Assembly: GCF_000236165.1 (NCBI RefSeq) | Contig: NZ_CM001373.1 | Coordinates: 1,032,304-1,096,303, forward strand | Direction: 5' to 3' | Length of the DNA: 64,000 nt | Source: Fluoribacter dumoffii NY 23 | GTDB taxonomy: Bacteria > Pseudomonadota > Gammaproteobacteria > Legionellales > Legionellaceae | Shown here: positions 50,248 through 59,857 of the stretch, piece by piece | Numbering within the stretch: the stretch's first letter is position 1 | How the letters are laid out: each line of letters opens with the position of its first letter | Translations under genes and position numbers: made by a program | Notes under the pieces: model-generated | What the model saw: only the letters and a program-made list of their open reading frames with translations | What the model was told of the DNA's origin: nothing | Databases searched by the model: none

Positions 50248-51828
50248 TTAAGTAAGAATTTTATCCTCAAGTATGGTAGCTGATTCCTCTGCAATGGAGT
50301 CTACATGCGCATGCCGCTCAGGACTCAACAATCTTTGGGAGGAATAAAGAATAAAAATACTTAAAGGTAACAATCCCAATACATCATAAGGGAACTTTAA
50401 TACTCCTATGCCTCCAAAATTACCTAAATAGGACACTAAAAGCAGGGTAACCATATAAAATACGAACCAGTATAAAAGTGGACTATTATCCCAGGTGTTC
50501 TTACGATGATAGACACAATAGATAAGAATGCCGATTAATAATGCGATATCCAACTTCCATATGATTGAAAACCCGCACCAATACAACATTAAATTACAAA
50601 AATAAAAGGCAACATGAGAGCAAAATAATGCGCCTGAAAGCCTAAAGGGTCTAGGTGTTTGAGGCTGTAGTTTACGCATTGCCAAAAGGCATATAGGGCC
50701 AATACTGTAGGACAAAATACTTGCAGAGGAAAGAAAAGCGACTAATTTTTGCCATCCAGGAAACGGGAGAAATGAAAGCATCCCAACAAGTAAATTAGCA
50801 TAAAGAGTAACGTAAGGAATTTTATGACGGTTTACCTTTAGGAATACTTTAGGCAAGTGATCATTTAACGCCATTCCATATAGAATGCGTGAAGTTGCCG
50901 CTGTATAGACTAGGGTTGTTCCAAATGGAGAAAACGCAGCATCGATTAATAGCAAAGTAGCCACAACACCTAGCCCTAAAAGCAAAGTGAGACCTACTAA
51001 AGGACCACTATCTCCAGGATAACTCAGGGCCTGCCAGCCGTGATTTAGGTATTTTTGGGGTACCGCAGCGATAAAACTTAATTCCAACATGAAATACAGA
51101 ACAAATCCAATAAGTACCGCACCTAATATAGCAATAGGAATGTTTCGTTGAGGATTTTTTACTTCTCCTGCCAATATCAGGCCATTTTGAAACCCGGTAA
51201 AAGCAAAGGCAACACCTCCAGCAGAAAGAGCCGTGAAAATATTTATCCAGCTTTCTTTATTGGACAAATCAATTTTAACATTATCCAGAGTTGGTGCGAC
51301 CTGAAGTAAAGAGACTATGGCGATACTTGGCAGTATGAATTTAATAATACTTGCGTATTTGTTGCACTCAACGAGTAATTTAATTCCGTAGGAATTTAAT
51401 ATTACAACAAAGAGCATGATGGCCATTGCTGCAAGATAACCGTACCCCGAAAGGGTAAATACTGATGCTTCCTTAACAATAAGTATTGGAAAAAAATGGC
51501 TTGAATATTGTAATATAGCCTGAATTTCTATAGGGGTCATCACAACATAAGACAACCATGATGTCCAGGCAAATAAAAATCCAACCTCTTTACCATGGGT
51601 AAACGTCGGATAATTAGACATTCCTCCAGAAATGGGGAACATAGTTCCCAGTTCACATAGAGGAAGTGCGATAAAGAGCATGAAAATGGTCGCAATAACC
51701 CATGACACCAGCGAATTACTGCCCGCCATTTGCGCACTGATGAATGGGCTAAATAACCAACCGGAACCAATCATTCCGCCTGCAGAGGCAATTAAAATAT
51801 TTGTTGTTGAAATGTCCCTTTTTAACAT
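50248..51828 (-). CDS. APC-superfamily amino-acid permease
   Basis: A 526-residue integral membrane protein with about 13 hydrophobic segments. The N-terminal I-L-I-A-S-A-G-G-M-I-G-S-G-W-L-F loop is the substrate/Na site of the APC fold, and F-A-F-T-G-F-Q-N-G near residue 212 the equivalent of TM6. It transports amino acids or related compounds; substrate unknown. Confidence 0.88.
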   Translation of the reverse strand: MLKRDISTTNILIASAGGMIGSGWLFSPFISAQMAGSNSLVSWVIATIFMLFIALPLCELGTMFPISGGMSNYPTFTHGKEVGFLFAWTSWLSYVVMTPIEIQAILQYSSHFFPILIVKEASVFTLSGYGYLAAMAIMLFVVILNSYGIKLLVECNKYASIIKFILPSIAIVSLLQVAPTLDNVKIDLSNKESWINIFTALSAGGVAFAFTGFQNGLILAGEVKNPQRNIPIAILGAVLIGFVLYFMLELSFIAAVPQKYLNHGWQALSYPGDSGPLVGLTLLLGLGVVATLLLIDAAFSPFGTTLVYTAATSRILYGMALNDHLPKVFLKVNRHKIPYVTLYANLLVGMLSFLPFPGWQKLVAFLSSASILSYSIGPICLLAMRKLQPQTPRPFRLSGALFCSHVAFYFCNLMLYWCGFSIIWKLDIALLIGILIYCVYHRKNTWDNSPLLYWFVFYMVTLLLVSYLGNFGGIGVLKFPYDVLGLLPLSIFILYSSQRLLSPERHAHVDSIAEESATILEDKILT

Positions 51829-51932
51829 AAAAACCTTATCGTGCAGGCAAAATTCTAATTTATCCTGAAATGGCTGTATTGTACAAGATTTTATATCGAA
51901 AGAATTTTGAGTTTTCAGAAAGACTTGGAGGC

Positions 51933-52379
51933 TTACTTCTGATACTTCCGCTCAAGGTCTTCAATATCCTGAATCACACGAGAGCCTTGTGCATCAAGTT
52001 TTGTATTAAACCATGAATCCAAAATCTCCTTCGCCAAATCCACAGTCAACAGACGGTTGGACAGCGCTAAAACATTCGCTCGGTTCCAAATCCTCGCCCC
52101 TTTTGCCGTTTGGGCATCGGTACAAAGTGCAGCTCTTATTCCCGGAATTTTATTCGCTACCATCGAAATACCAGTACCTGTCCAACAAAAGAAAATTCCT
52201 TCATCACACGCACCATGATGGATTGCCTCAGCAGCATCTCGAGCAGATTGTATCCAGGGCTCGCTCTGATGTGTTTTAACTGCTCCAAAGGGAATAACCT
52301 GATGTCCTAAACGTTCAAGCTCGTGCACAATAAACTCATTAACAGGATAAAGTTCATCACTACAAACTGCAATTTTCAT
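51933..52379 (-). CDS. rpiB: RpiB/LacAB-family sugar-phosphate isomerase
   Basis: A 148-residue protein with the family layout: M-K-I-A-V-C-S-D at the start, F-F-C-W-T-G-T-G-I-S-M-V-A-N-K near 65 (E. coli RpiB has C-G-T-G-x-G-x-S-x-A-A-N-K), and A-R-I-W-N-R-A-N-V-L-A-L. The active-site Cys is kept, with Trp in place of Gly after it. Interconverts ribose-5-P and ribulose-5-P, or a related sugar phosphate. Confidence 0.85.
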   Translation of the reverse strand: MKIAVCSDELYPVNEFIVHELERLGHQVIPFGAVKTHQSEPWIQSARDAAEAIHHGACDEGIFFCWTGTGISMVANKIPGIRAALCTDAQTAKGARIWNRANVLALSNRLLTVDLAKEILDSWFNTKLDAQGSRVIQDIEDLERKYQK

Positions 52380-52459
52380 TCTTTTTCTGCTCCTTATCTT
52401 ATGAAACGTAATGCAGGCACAAACAGTAAAAATCTGGGGCAGATTCAGTCAAAAGATCT

Positions 52460-52918
52460 CTATTTAATACCAAACCACCCACCTGTATCACCCCCTGCCC
52501 AACAGGTATTATTTTTACATGTATTAAACTTTTCAGAACAGAGAAATTTAAATTTCTCTGCTTTGCTAATATCCATTCCTTTGTATCCCTTAGGCTGGCA
52601 AATCCGTCCTAGATATTCCCCCTGCACACGAATTTGACCCATCACAAAAATATCTGGGGCAACAGGGTAAACACCCCGATTGTGGGAATAGCAAGCAATA
52701 TAACAGCCAGGTGCCATGGTATAACTGTTATCAGTGGGTAAAATCGCACGGTCTGCGCCAGGATAAGGATGGTTTATAACCCCATCATCCCCGAGGATAT
52801 AAACAGGGAAAGATGACGGTAACAGCGTTTTATTTACATCTGAATTGGCCATAGGTAAACCCAAAGCTGATTGTGCAATGAATAATAATCCTATACTGCT
52901 CAATATAATTCTTTTCAT
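52460..52918 (-). CDS. Small secreted Cys-rich protein
   Basis: A 152-residue protein with a clear signal peptide (residues 1-20, ending A-L-G). The mature part has six Cys, in C-Y-I-A-C, R-I-C-Q-P-K-G-Y, L-C-S-E-K-F-N-T-C-K-N-N-T-C, likely in disulfides. Gly- and Trp-rich end. No family recognised. Could be a periplasmic or type II-exported protein. Confidence 0.7.
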   Translation of the reverse strand: MKRIILSSIGLLFIAQSALGLPMANSDVNKTLLPSSFPVYILGDDGVINHPYPGADRAILPTDNSYTMAPGCYIACYSHNRGVYPVAPDIFVMGQIRVQGEYLGRICQPKGYKGMDISKAEKFKFLCSEKFNTCKNNTCWAGGDTGGWFGIK

Positions 52919-53089
52919 TCTTTGTTTCCTTGGAGACCAGACTATTTAAAGTATAGGCAAAAATAGAAACAGATTTATGCAAGACCAGGCAAATGCATTT
53001 AACTGGTCTATCTTTCATGCAGAATTGCCGGATTAGAGCTAGGACCAATCCGGATTCTAACAAATTAGAACAAGAGTAATTTAAAATGT

Positions 53090-54232
53090 TTAACCGGATG
53101 GATTTCTATTGCCATTAAAATCAATATCATAGGTTGAAGCGAGATAAATTCCTTTTTTTACCCTGATTGCCCGACAAAGCACATTGAGCATGGTTAAGGT
53201 ACTTTTAAACCTTAGCCAGGGGTATGCTTTGTTTTTTAAAACGTCATGAGCTCTTCGGTAATCCTTAACGAATCGTCCCGGTTTTTTTAGCAAATATTTG
53301 AGGCTGTAAATCAACATTCCCTGGCCAAGCATAAAAGGCTGCATATGCTGCATGTTCGGGATGTCATATTGGCGTTGTCCACTTAAAATGGTATGCCAGT
53401 CAATTTTATCTGTTAAAAAATGAAACCCGCTTGTTAATCGCGGATTACACTCCAAAACGTATGCTTTTTCATTCATGATAATAAAATCAAAAGCAATCTG
53501 TCCGCTAAATTGGAAACGTTTACAAAAGGTTTTTATAAATTCATTGATTGGTTTGATTTCTGCAGGTTCAAAATAAATACCCGTAGAACGGCCTGCGTTG
53601 TATACAGAGTGATAACAAGACTGAATCAATACTTCCCCTTTATGGGCAATTGCATAGGCACTGTATTCTTTCCCTTGAATAAATTGCTGGGCAATATAAG
53701 GTTCTTTAATGGCTAAATCTGTTATGGCCTTTGGGGTAGGTTTAATGAGGGTACGGGAACCAAAAATGGGGAAAACGGGCTTTAAAACAAGCTCTCTATC
53801 CGCAGGAAGAGTTTGCTTGTCCTTGTCTGTAGTGATTAACCAACTTTGCGGGGCATTCAAACCATATTCTTTTACAAGCTGGTTGAAAGAAAATTTATTA
53901 TGCAATTGCTCCAAACGTTCGAAAGGTTCAGCGAATATTTTAGTGTGCTTTGATAAATCCTCATAACCCTGGCTTATGTAAAAAATTTCTTCGCAGGTGG
54001 GAATAAGGAGATCAATTTTATATTGAATCACAATATCTTTGACTGCCTTTAAGAAAACGCTTAAATCTTGGTTCGGTTTGGGAATAACAAAATGTTTCTT
54101 TATTCCTTTAACACATCGCGCTAGTGGAAAAAGCATACTTTCGGCGCTATAAACCTGGTATCCCTGATTCATTAGGCTCCGCATAATATCCAGAGTAGCT
54201 GGCGCCCGGCCTCCCATAATTAAAATATTCAT
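53090..54232 (-). CDS. ATP-grasp ligase-like protein
   Basis: A 380-residue protein with a preATP-grasp Rossmann-like start (M-N-I-L-I-M-G-G-R-A-P) and ATP-grasp core: E-L-V-L-K-P-V-F near residue 148, Y-I-A-Q-Q-F-I-Q-G-K-E-Y-S near 190 and V-L-E-C-N-P-R-L-T-S-G near 254 (the metal-binding Glu/Asn). Members form amide or peptide bonds via acyl phosphates. Substrate unknown. Confidence 0.85.
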   Translation of the reverse strand: MNILIMGGRAPATLDIMRSLMNQGYQVYSAESMLFPLARCVKGIKKHFVIPKPNQDLSVFLKAVKDIVIQYKIDLLIPTCEEIFYISQGYEDLSKHTKIFAEPFERLEQLHNKFSFNQLVKEYGLNAPQSWLITTDKDKQTLPADRELVLKPVFPIFGSRTLIKPTPKAITDLAIKEPYIAQQFIQGKEYSAYAIAHKGEVLIQSCYHSVYNAGRSTGIYFEPAEIKPINEFIKTFCKRFQFSGQIAFDFIIMNEKAYVLECNPRLTSGFHFLTDKIDWHTILSGQRQYDIPNMQHMQPFMLGQGMLIYSLKYLLKKPGRFVKDYRRAHDVLKNKAYPWLRFKSTLTMLNVLCRAIRVKKGIYLASTYDIDFNGNRNPSG

Positions 54233-54332
54233 CTACTTTATTCCTTAAAACCCGTTAACCTATTTCACAAGATTCAGAATTAGCGAGAAATATCGCTGCT
54301 TTGAGATCCCTTTTTCTGCCTACCACACAGTT

Positions 54333-54500
54333 TTATTTAAACAAATTTTGAGAGATGCTCATAAAATAATGCGGCATGAGACAAGCTGGTAAATGCTGAA
54401 TTTCCTTGCCAAACGTAAGATAAACTCCAGCATTAGCATTTTTATAGAGCAATCCTCCCAGATCGCCAAAAGTAGCATGATTATTAATAAGTTCAAGAGG
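54333..54500 (-). pseudogene. C-terminal coding remnant
   Basis: Within an otherwise empty 401-base interval, 55 codons on the minus strand, with a stop just upstream and no start, encode a well-formed protein end: A-T-F-G-D-L-G-G-L, then Y-K-N-A-N-A-G-V-Y-L-T-F-G-K. The alternating aromatic pattern recalls an outer-membrane beta-barrel; a link to LpxR-type lipid A deacylases is only a guess. The rest of 54233-54633 holds nothing recognised. Confidence 0.45.
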
Positions 54501-54633
54501 CTAGGATATAGGTTCGCAAATAATTGACGATTTATTTAGATACGCAATTTATTTTATCTTAGAGAAATATGGGGAAATCCTGGACTCCGGGAAGACTCCA
54601 GGTGCGGATTTAAAAGCGAAGCAATCAGTTGAC

Positions 54634-55224
54634 TCAGGAGGACTTTCGCCGTTGCATAATCTGTGAGAAAAACTCAGGTTTGTTTAAGCCCATTGCTGCA
54701 AATATTTGGGGCACCCTGTCCCAAGAACCTTCTTGTTCAATACTTGCTACAATTAATTCAAAACCGGCTTTTTTATCAGGCTCCAAACCCCAGCCATTAA
54801 TATAGCATAAACCTCTTAATCGTTTTGCAGCGACATGACCGAGTGCAATTGCCGCTGATAAATAGGCATGTGCCTCTTCGAAAAGCTGATTGCATTTTTT
54901 TAGGTTGGCTTCGCTTTGAAAAACACCTTCCTTTTCCAAATTTTGCCGAAACTTGGCTTCTTCAAGTACCATTTGTCCTAATTGATAATTTGCCTCAGCA
55001 TCATCCAGCCCTGCGGCTGCCCTATAACATTCCTGGTACATTAGGTTTGCAAAAGGAAACTTTTTACTGCCTTTTAACTTGCTGTAAACGGATGCCAATT
55101 CAAAATAATAAGCAATTTCTTTTTTCAGCATTTCGTCTCCGGGTTGGTTGTTTACCCGATTTGCTTGCATTGCTTTTATTTTCTTAACGATTCTTTTAAT
55201 TTTCCAACGTTTTAAATAGGCCAT
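54634..55224 (-). CDS. Sel1/TPR-like helical repeat protein
   Basis: A 196-residue protein from ATG 55224, preceded by AGGAG; a TTG 15 bases upstream is the alternative. N-terminal 25 residues are strongly basic; helices at A-E-A-N-Y-Q-L-G-Q-M-V-L and A-A-I-A-L-G-H-V-A-A-K-R-L-R-G-L-C-Y resemble Sel1 repeats. These are usually protein-binding scaffolds. It follows the membrane-protein gene by 18 bases and is likely co-transcribed. Confidence 0.7.
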   Translation of the reverse strand: MAYLKRWKIKRIVKKIKAMQANRVNNQPGDEMLKKEIAYYFELASVYSKLKGSKKFPFANLMYQECYRAAAGLDDAEANYQLGQMVLEEAKFRQNLEKEGVFQSEANLKKCNQLFEEAHAYLSAAIALGHVAAKRLRGLCYINGWGLEPDKKAGFELIVASIEQEGSWDRVPQIFAAMGLNKPEFFSQIMQRRKSS

Positions 55225-55242
55225 AACTTCTCCTGCCAATTG

Positions 55243-55701
55243 CTATGATGTTGATTGGATGAGATACTGCAACAAAAAAATCACAACTACAATCAAAATC
55301 ATTAATCCAAGAATCTTTAACCCAAAGCCCGCCGACTCTTTAAGTTCTTTGCTGATTTGTTTCCCTTGAGGCTTTTCAGAGACCTCTTCAATATTCATTT
55401 CCGATTTATAAAGATTATTATCTATATGATTGGATACAAAATAAGAAATTAGCCCAGTAATCATACTCGGAACAAAGAACAGGAGCCAGGCGATGAGTTT
55501 ACTGGCTCCAGGAGTATAATTATAGTCATCCTGCAATGAGCTCAATAAATCTAAAACAAAATCAGGCACGTTATAGTTTAAACCCCAAAGAAGGAAGGGC
55601 AAGATGTAAAGACTGAAAAAGAATAAGCCCAGGCAAAGAACCAGGCAAATCATGCCCAGAATATAAAGCTTACTGTTACTGCCAAACCGATCTTGTTCCA
55701 T
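55243..55701 (-). CDS. Small membrane protein with three predicted helices
   Basis: A 152-residue protein with hydrophobic segments at about 13-36, 67-88 and 128-148. The central loop is acidic and Tyr-rich. No family recognised. It is the first gene of a pair with the Sel1-like protein. Confidence 0.65.
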   Translation of the reverse strand: MEQDRFGSNSKLYILGMICLVLCLGLFFFSLYILPFLLWGLNYNVPDFVLDLLSSLQDDYNYTPGASKLIAWLLFFVPSMITGLISYFVSNHIDNNLYKSEMNIEEVSEKPQGKQISKELKESAGFGLKILGLMILIVVVIFLLQYLIQSTS

Positions 55702-55823
55702 AATTACCTTAAAGTAGCCTTATCTTAACTTTAAGATAGCAGATGGATCTAAATAAGTACACTGACTGGTGATATTAACTAATTCATTTTAAACTATATT
55801 AAACATATTATATAAGGCAAAAC

Positions 55824-56639
55824 ATGAAGCGTTATGTTTTTATGATCTCCGATGGTACAGGAATCACCGCAGAAACTTTTGGTCATAGTTTGATTACCCA
55901 ATTTGAAAATATAAAATTTGAACGATTAACCATTCCCTATGTGGATTCGTTAAATAAAGCGGAACACGCGATTAAACAAATTAACCATGCTTTTGAGGAA
56001 CAAGGGATAAGACCATTAGTATTTATGACTTTGATTGACCCGCAAATCAGAAATTGTATTAAAAAAGCTAATGCCCGGGTATTTGACTTGTTTAGTACTT
56101 TTATTGGCCCTATGGAAGAAGAACTCAATGAAAAATCTTCTTACACCGTTGGAAGAACCCATGGGGTGGTTAACAGCAAGCTTTATTTACATAGACTTGA
56201 AGCAATTGATTTTGCCTTATCTCATGATGACGGAGTAAAAACCAGAGGGTATGACAAAGCAGACATCATTCTTATCGGTGTTTCCCGCTGTGGGAAGACC
56301 CCAAGTTGCTTGTATATGGCACTCCAATATGGAATTTTAGCTGCTAATTATCCTTTTACCGAGGAAGATATAATTGGCTTTAAATTACCTGAGGTACTCA
56401 GGCCTTACAAGAATAAACTTTTTGGATTAACCATTGATCCACAACGATTACAACACATCAGAGCAGAGCGCAGGCCTAACAGCAAATACTCTTCTTCTGA
56501 ACAATGCCGCCTCGAAGTAAAAGAAGTGGAAGCGATGTACCAAAAGGAAAAAATTCCCTTCATCAATTCAACTAAATATTCTATAGAGGAAATATCCACC
56601 AAAATTCTCGCGGCATCAGGTTTACAACGTAAAATATAA
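55824..56639 (+). CDS. ppsR: PEP synthase kinase/pyrophosphorylase (PpsR, DUF299)
   Basis: A 271-residue DUF299 protein: I-S-D-G-T-G-I-T-A-E-T near residue 9, the P-loop-like G-V-S-R-C-G-K-T-P near 152, and the C-terminal N-S-T-K-Y-S-I-E-E. It phosphorylates (ADP-dependent) or dephosphorylates (Pi-dependent) a Thr/His pair in PEP synthase, switching gluconeogenesis. The PEP synthase gene is not in the window. Confidence 0.92.
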   Translation: MKRYVFMISDGTGITAETFGHSLITQFENIKFERLTIPYVDSLNKAEHAIKQINHAFEEQGIRPLVFMTLIDPQIRNCIKKANARVFDLFSTFIGPMEEELNEKSSYTVGRTHGVVNSKLYLHRLEAIDFALSHDDGVKTRGYDKADIILIGVSRCGKTPSCLYMALQYGILAANYPFTEEDIIGFKLPEVLRPYKNKLFGLTIDPQRLQHIRAERRPNSKYSSSEQCRLEVKEVEAMYQKEKIPFINSTKYSIEEISTKILAASGLQRKI

Positions 56640-56693
56640 CCAAAGTCCTTACCTTACTGCGGGTTTTAAAAGCCTCAACCTATTATGTAGGGC

Positions 56694-58157
56694 TTATTTA
56701 GGAGTACTCGGAAAATCCGCATTACAATCATATCGCGGATCATGCGCTAAAAAGGTCTTACAACTTTGATTAATGGTATATTTCACCGTGGTAGCATCAG
56801 GGACAGCCGTATTTTGTTTGGAGTACATTTCCCAAATAATCACACCTCCACTATCTTTTTGTGCATCAAGAATCTTATTGACCAATTGATTGGTAAGCTG
56901 CAATTGTCCATTAATATTTTTTGGATAGGCAGGCTGGTTGACTTCAAAGCCAAATTGAATTTTTGCATTAATATGATATTTTGCAGGTAAGAAAGTTACT
57001 TTTCCGATGTTATCAATAGTTAGACTGGGTTTACTTGCACATTGTGCTTGCAGCCAATTGGTGTAATCTTTCATATAAGCATTAACTTGGCCAGTCAAAT
57101 CCAAAGGACCTCCTGCATAAGGTTCGCACACACTCGGGATATCACTACACAAATCGTAGGTCATCAAACCCAAACTATCGAAGTGCGAAACAATTGCCGT
57201 ATCTTTATTGGTAAGGTTATACCATAACCCTTTAAGATTCCCCTTCCACCAAAGCCCGCCTTTGGTATAGATATCCGGGTATTTGTCCCCATATACAAAA
57301 CCGGTAATTGGACGGGCCCCTACAGGAGGAGCAGCCGTGGCAAATTTAAGATATTTTGCTCCAGGATCATCAATTATTGCATGCAAAATCGCATCCAACT
57401 TATCAATTGTTTTTGGCATAACAAAGGAAGAGCCAGAGTGTGTACCATACTCTATGAGGTTCTTATAAGTCGGCCCCCCAGAATCGATTATTTGTTGGGC
57501 GATACCGGTGGACCATTCGCCACTTGAACTTGGACCCCATGTCACAGCATACTCATCGGCATGCCAGAATTCTTCATAGTCAATGTCAAGTCCGTCTACA
57601 CCTAAATCATTCGCTAATTTTACAAGATTTGCATAGGATGTCTTTGCTTTGGATGCTTGGTCTCGATCAGTAGGATCTGGAAACCAATCATAAAAAATTC
57701 GATTGGCAGCGGAAGAATGAGGACCACACGCATCTTTAGCTATTTCAAAATTACAACTGTAATTCCACCCTCCTACAGAAAGGAAAGTTTGTATATTTTT
57801 TTCCTCGGATAACTTAATTGCTGCTTTTAAAGCATTGAAAGCTTGCGCCCCTTTACCGTCATGATCCGTAAAGTATCCTAATAAACCCGTATCAGCAAGG
57901 CTTCCCGTCTGATAATCAATTAATGTTGGTCGAACAAATGAAAAAATCACCCGATTGAAATTAGGTTTTTTAAGCTTTGCCAAATCCTCAACATATTGCT
58001 GCAGCTGTTGGGGTTTATCTAAAAGCAGATATACAGATACAATTTTTTCATTTGCAGAATAATTGCTATCAAGAGGTCTTGCATGAGCTACAAAAGAAGA
58101 CGATCCAAGCATCAACAATGTATATAACACAGAGAGATAAATCCGTTTTGAGTTCAT
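56694..58157 (-). CDS. Secreted GH18 chitinase
   Basis: A 487-residue protein from ATG 58157, which has GGGAGA upstream and gives a standard signal peptide ending V-A-H-A; the frame to 58247 is not needed. The catalytic GH18 motif D-G-L-D-I-D-Y-E is present, with the acid Glu. The S-V-G-G-W-N-Y motif lies earlier. It hydrolyses chitin; export is probably Sec then type II, for which PilD is encoded at 10.3 kb. Confidence 0.9.
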   Translation of the reverse strand: MNSKRIYLSVLYTLLMLGSSSFVAHARPLDSNYSANEKIVSVYLLLDKPQQLQQYVEDLAKLKKPNFNRVIFSFVRPTLIDYQTGSLADTGLLGYFTDHDGKGAQAFNALKAAIKLSEEKNIQTFLSVGGWNYSCNFEIAKDACGPHSSAANRIFYDWFPDPTDRDQASKAKTSYANLVKLANDLGVDGLDIDYEEFWHADEYAVTWGPSSSGEWSTGIAQQIIDSGGPTYKNLIEYGTHSGSSFVMPKTIDKLDAILHAIIDDPGAKYLKFATAAPPVGARPITGFVYGDKYPDIYTKGGLWWKGNLKGLWYNLTNKDTAIVSHFDSLGLMTYDLCSDIPSVCEPYAGGPLDLTGQVNAYMKDYTNWLQAQCASKPSLTIDNIGKVTFLPAKYHINAKIQFGFEVNQPAYPKNINGQLQLTNQLVNKILDAQKDSGGVIIWEMYSKQNTAVPDATTVKYTINQSCKTFLAHDPRYDCNADFPSTPK

Positions 58158-58227
58158 AGCGTCTCCCTGAATACTCATGAGATACTTGATCAAATTATAT
58201 ACATTTAATTGGGATAAGGAAAGGAAT

Positions 58228-58275
58228 GCCCTAATTGGGCTTGACATAATGGAGCAACCCGGGCATTGACCCGGG
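58228..58275 (-). terminator. Tandem hairpins at the end of the prp operon
   Basis: Read on the minus strand, C-C-C-G-G-G (58270-58275) pairs with C-C-C-G-G-G (58258-58263), then G-C-C-C (58237-58240) pairs with G-G-G-C (58228-58231), followed by A-T-T-C-C-T-T-T-C-C-T-T. Both lie between the prpD stop and the chitinase start. Confidence 0.45.
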
Positions 58276-58306
58276 CTGAAAAAAAGATGAAGTCATGCAG
58301 AGCAAA

Positions 58307-59755
58307 TCAGGATATAGTCCATAACTGCATAAAATCATCTACTTTCATTGCAGCAAGTGCATTGGTATCACTCATTGCTTGCATTATGCGCATAATACGT
58401 TCATCAGAAAACTGAGTACTTAAATTCTTCTTGAATTTGTTCAATAAAACAGGGATACCTTCCTCACGTCTCCGTTTATGGCCGATGGGATATTCCACTG
58501 TAATCAAATCACTTTCTGTACCATCTTTAAACACTATCTTGATGCTATTTGCGATCGAACGTTTTTCAGGATCAAGGTAATCACGAGAAAATTGTTCGTT
58601 TTCAGTAACATGCATTTTTTCACGTAATGCATCTATTCGCGGATCTGCAGCCACATTATCTTCATAATGCTCAGCTTTTAAATCTCCGAACAATAAACCT
58701 ACAGCAACCATGTACTGTAAGCAATGATCTCTATCTGCCGGATTGTGTAAAGCGCCCTGCTTACTGATTATTCGAATCGCTGATTCGTGAGTTACCAAAT
58801 CGATGCGTGCAATCTCATTAAATCGATCTTTTACCAGGGAATGCAACTTTACAGCGCATTCCACAGCTGTTTGAGCATGAAATTCAGCAGGATAAGATAA
58901 TTTAAACAAAACGTTTTCCATTACATAACTGCCATAGGGGCGTTGAAATTTAAAGACTTTCTTTTCAAAGAGAACGTCATAAAATCCCCAAGTGGGAGCA
59001 CTTAAAGCACTGGGATACCCCATTTCTCCAGATCGAGCAATTAATGCCAATCGTACAGCTCGTGAAGTAGCATCCCCTGCAGCCCACGACTTTCTCGAAC
59101 CCGCATTCGGAGCATGTCTGTAGGTTCGCAAACTTTGACCATCCACAAAAACTTGAGACAGGGTTCTTAACATCATGTCTCTATCAGCGCCAAAAAGATG
59201 AGCGGCAACCGCTGCACTAGCTACTTTTACTAAAAAAACATGGTCTAACCCAACCCGGTTAAAACTGTTTTCAAGAGCAAGGCACCCTTGAATTTCGTGA
59301 GCCTTAATCATTGCAGTGAGTACATCTTGCATTAAAATTGGCGCTTTCCCCTGGGCACAATTTTGGCGACAAATGTAATCAGCAACCGCGAGGATAGCAC
59401 CTAAATTATCAGAAGGATGTCCCCATTCAGCTGCAAGCCATGTATCATTAAAATCAAGCCACCGAATCATAGTGCCAATATTGAAAGCAGCCTGGATGGG
59501 CTCTAACTCGTATGCAGTACCAGGAACCCGTGCTGCACCTGGAAGAACAGCTCCTGGAACCACGGGGCCTAGCAATTTGGTGCATTCAGGGAAATTCAAG
59601 GCGAGAATGCCGCAACCCAGTGTATCCATAAGACATAAACGCGCTGTCTCATACGCTAAAGCACTGTCAATATTTTTGTTTAAGACATAATCTGCAATCT
59701 CAACCATTACCTGATCATAATCAGGTTTAATATTATCTTCTACATAACCGTGCAT
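58307..59755 (-). CDS. prpD: 2-methylcitrate dehydratase PrpD
   Basis: An MmgE/PrpD-family protein of 482 residues from ATG 59755, which has AAGAGG upstream and gives the family's normal length. D-T-L-G-C-G-I-L-A near residue 45, W-L-D-F-N-D-T-W near 103, G-H-P-S-D-N and the [12 protein letters not shown] block all fit. It dehydrates 2-methylcitrate to 2-methyl-cis-aconitate. Last gene of prpBCD. Confidence 0.93.
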   Translation of the reverse strand: MHGYVEDNIKPDYDQVMVEIADYVLNKNIDSALAYETARLCLMDTLGCGILALNFPECTKLLGPVVPGAVLPGAARVPGTAYELEPIQAAFNIGTMIRWLDFNDTWLAAEWGHPSDNLGAILAVADYICRQNCAQGKAPILMQDVLTAMIKAHEIQGCLALENSFNRVGLDHVFLVKVASAAVAAHLFGADRDMMLRTLSQVFVDGQSLRTYRHAPNAGSRKSWAAGDATSRAVRLALIARSGEMGYPSALSAPTWGFYDVLFEKKVFKFQRPYGSYVMENVLFKLSYPAEFHAQTAVECAVKLHSLVKDRFNEIARIDLVTHESAIRIISKQGALHNPADRDHCLQYMVAVGLLFGDLKAEHYEDNVAADPRIDALREKMHVTENEQFSRDYLDPEKRSIANSIKIVFKDGTESDLITVEYPIGHKRRREEGIPVLLNKFKKNLSTQFSDERIMRIMQAMSDTNALAAMKVDDFMQLWTIS

Positions 59756-59857
59756 GATAACCTCTTGTGCATAATTTACTGGTAAGTACTGAAAGAAAAG
59801 AATTCGGTAGCTGCTGCACAGCATCCGGATTCATTGTTCATTCATGACATGAATTAT

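Noticed and set aside
52013..52310. Two overlapping plus-strand frames inside rpiB
   Set aside because: Antisense to a conserved enzyme; composition is unlike a protein.
48122..58275. C-C-C-G-G-G palindromes at 48147 and 58258-58275 as a dispersed repeat family
   Set aside because: Only two sites share a six-base core; this is explained by terminator-type stems.
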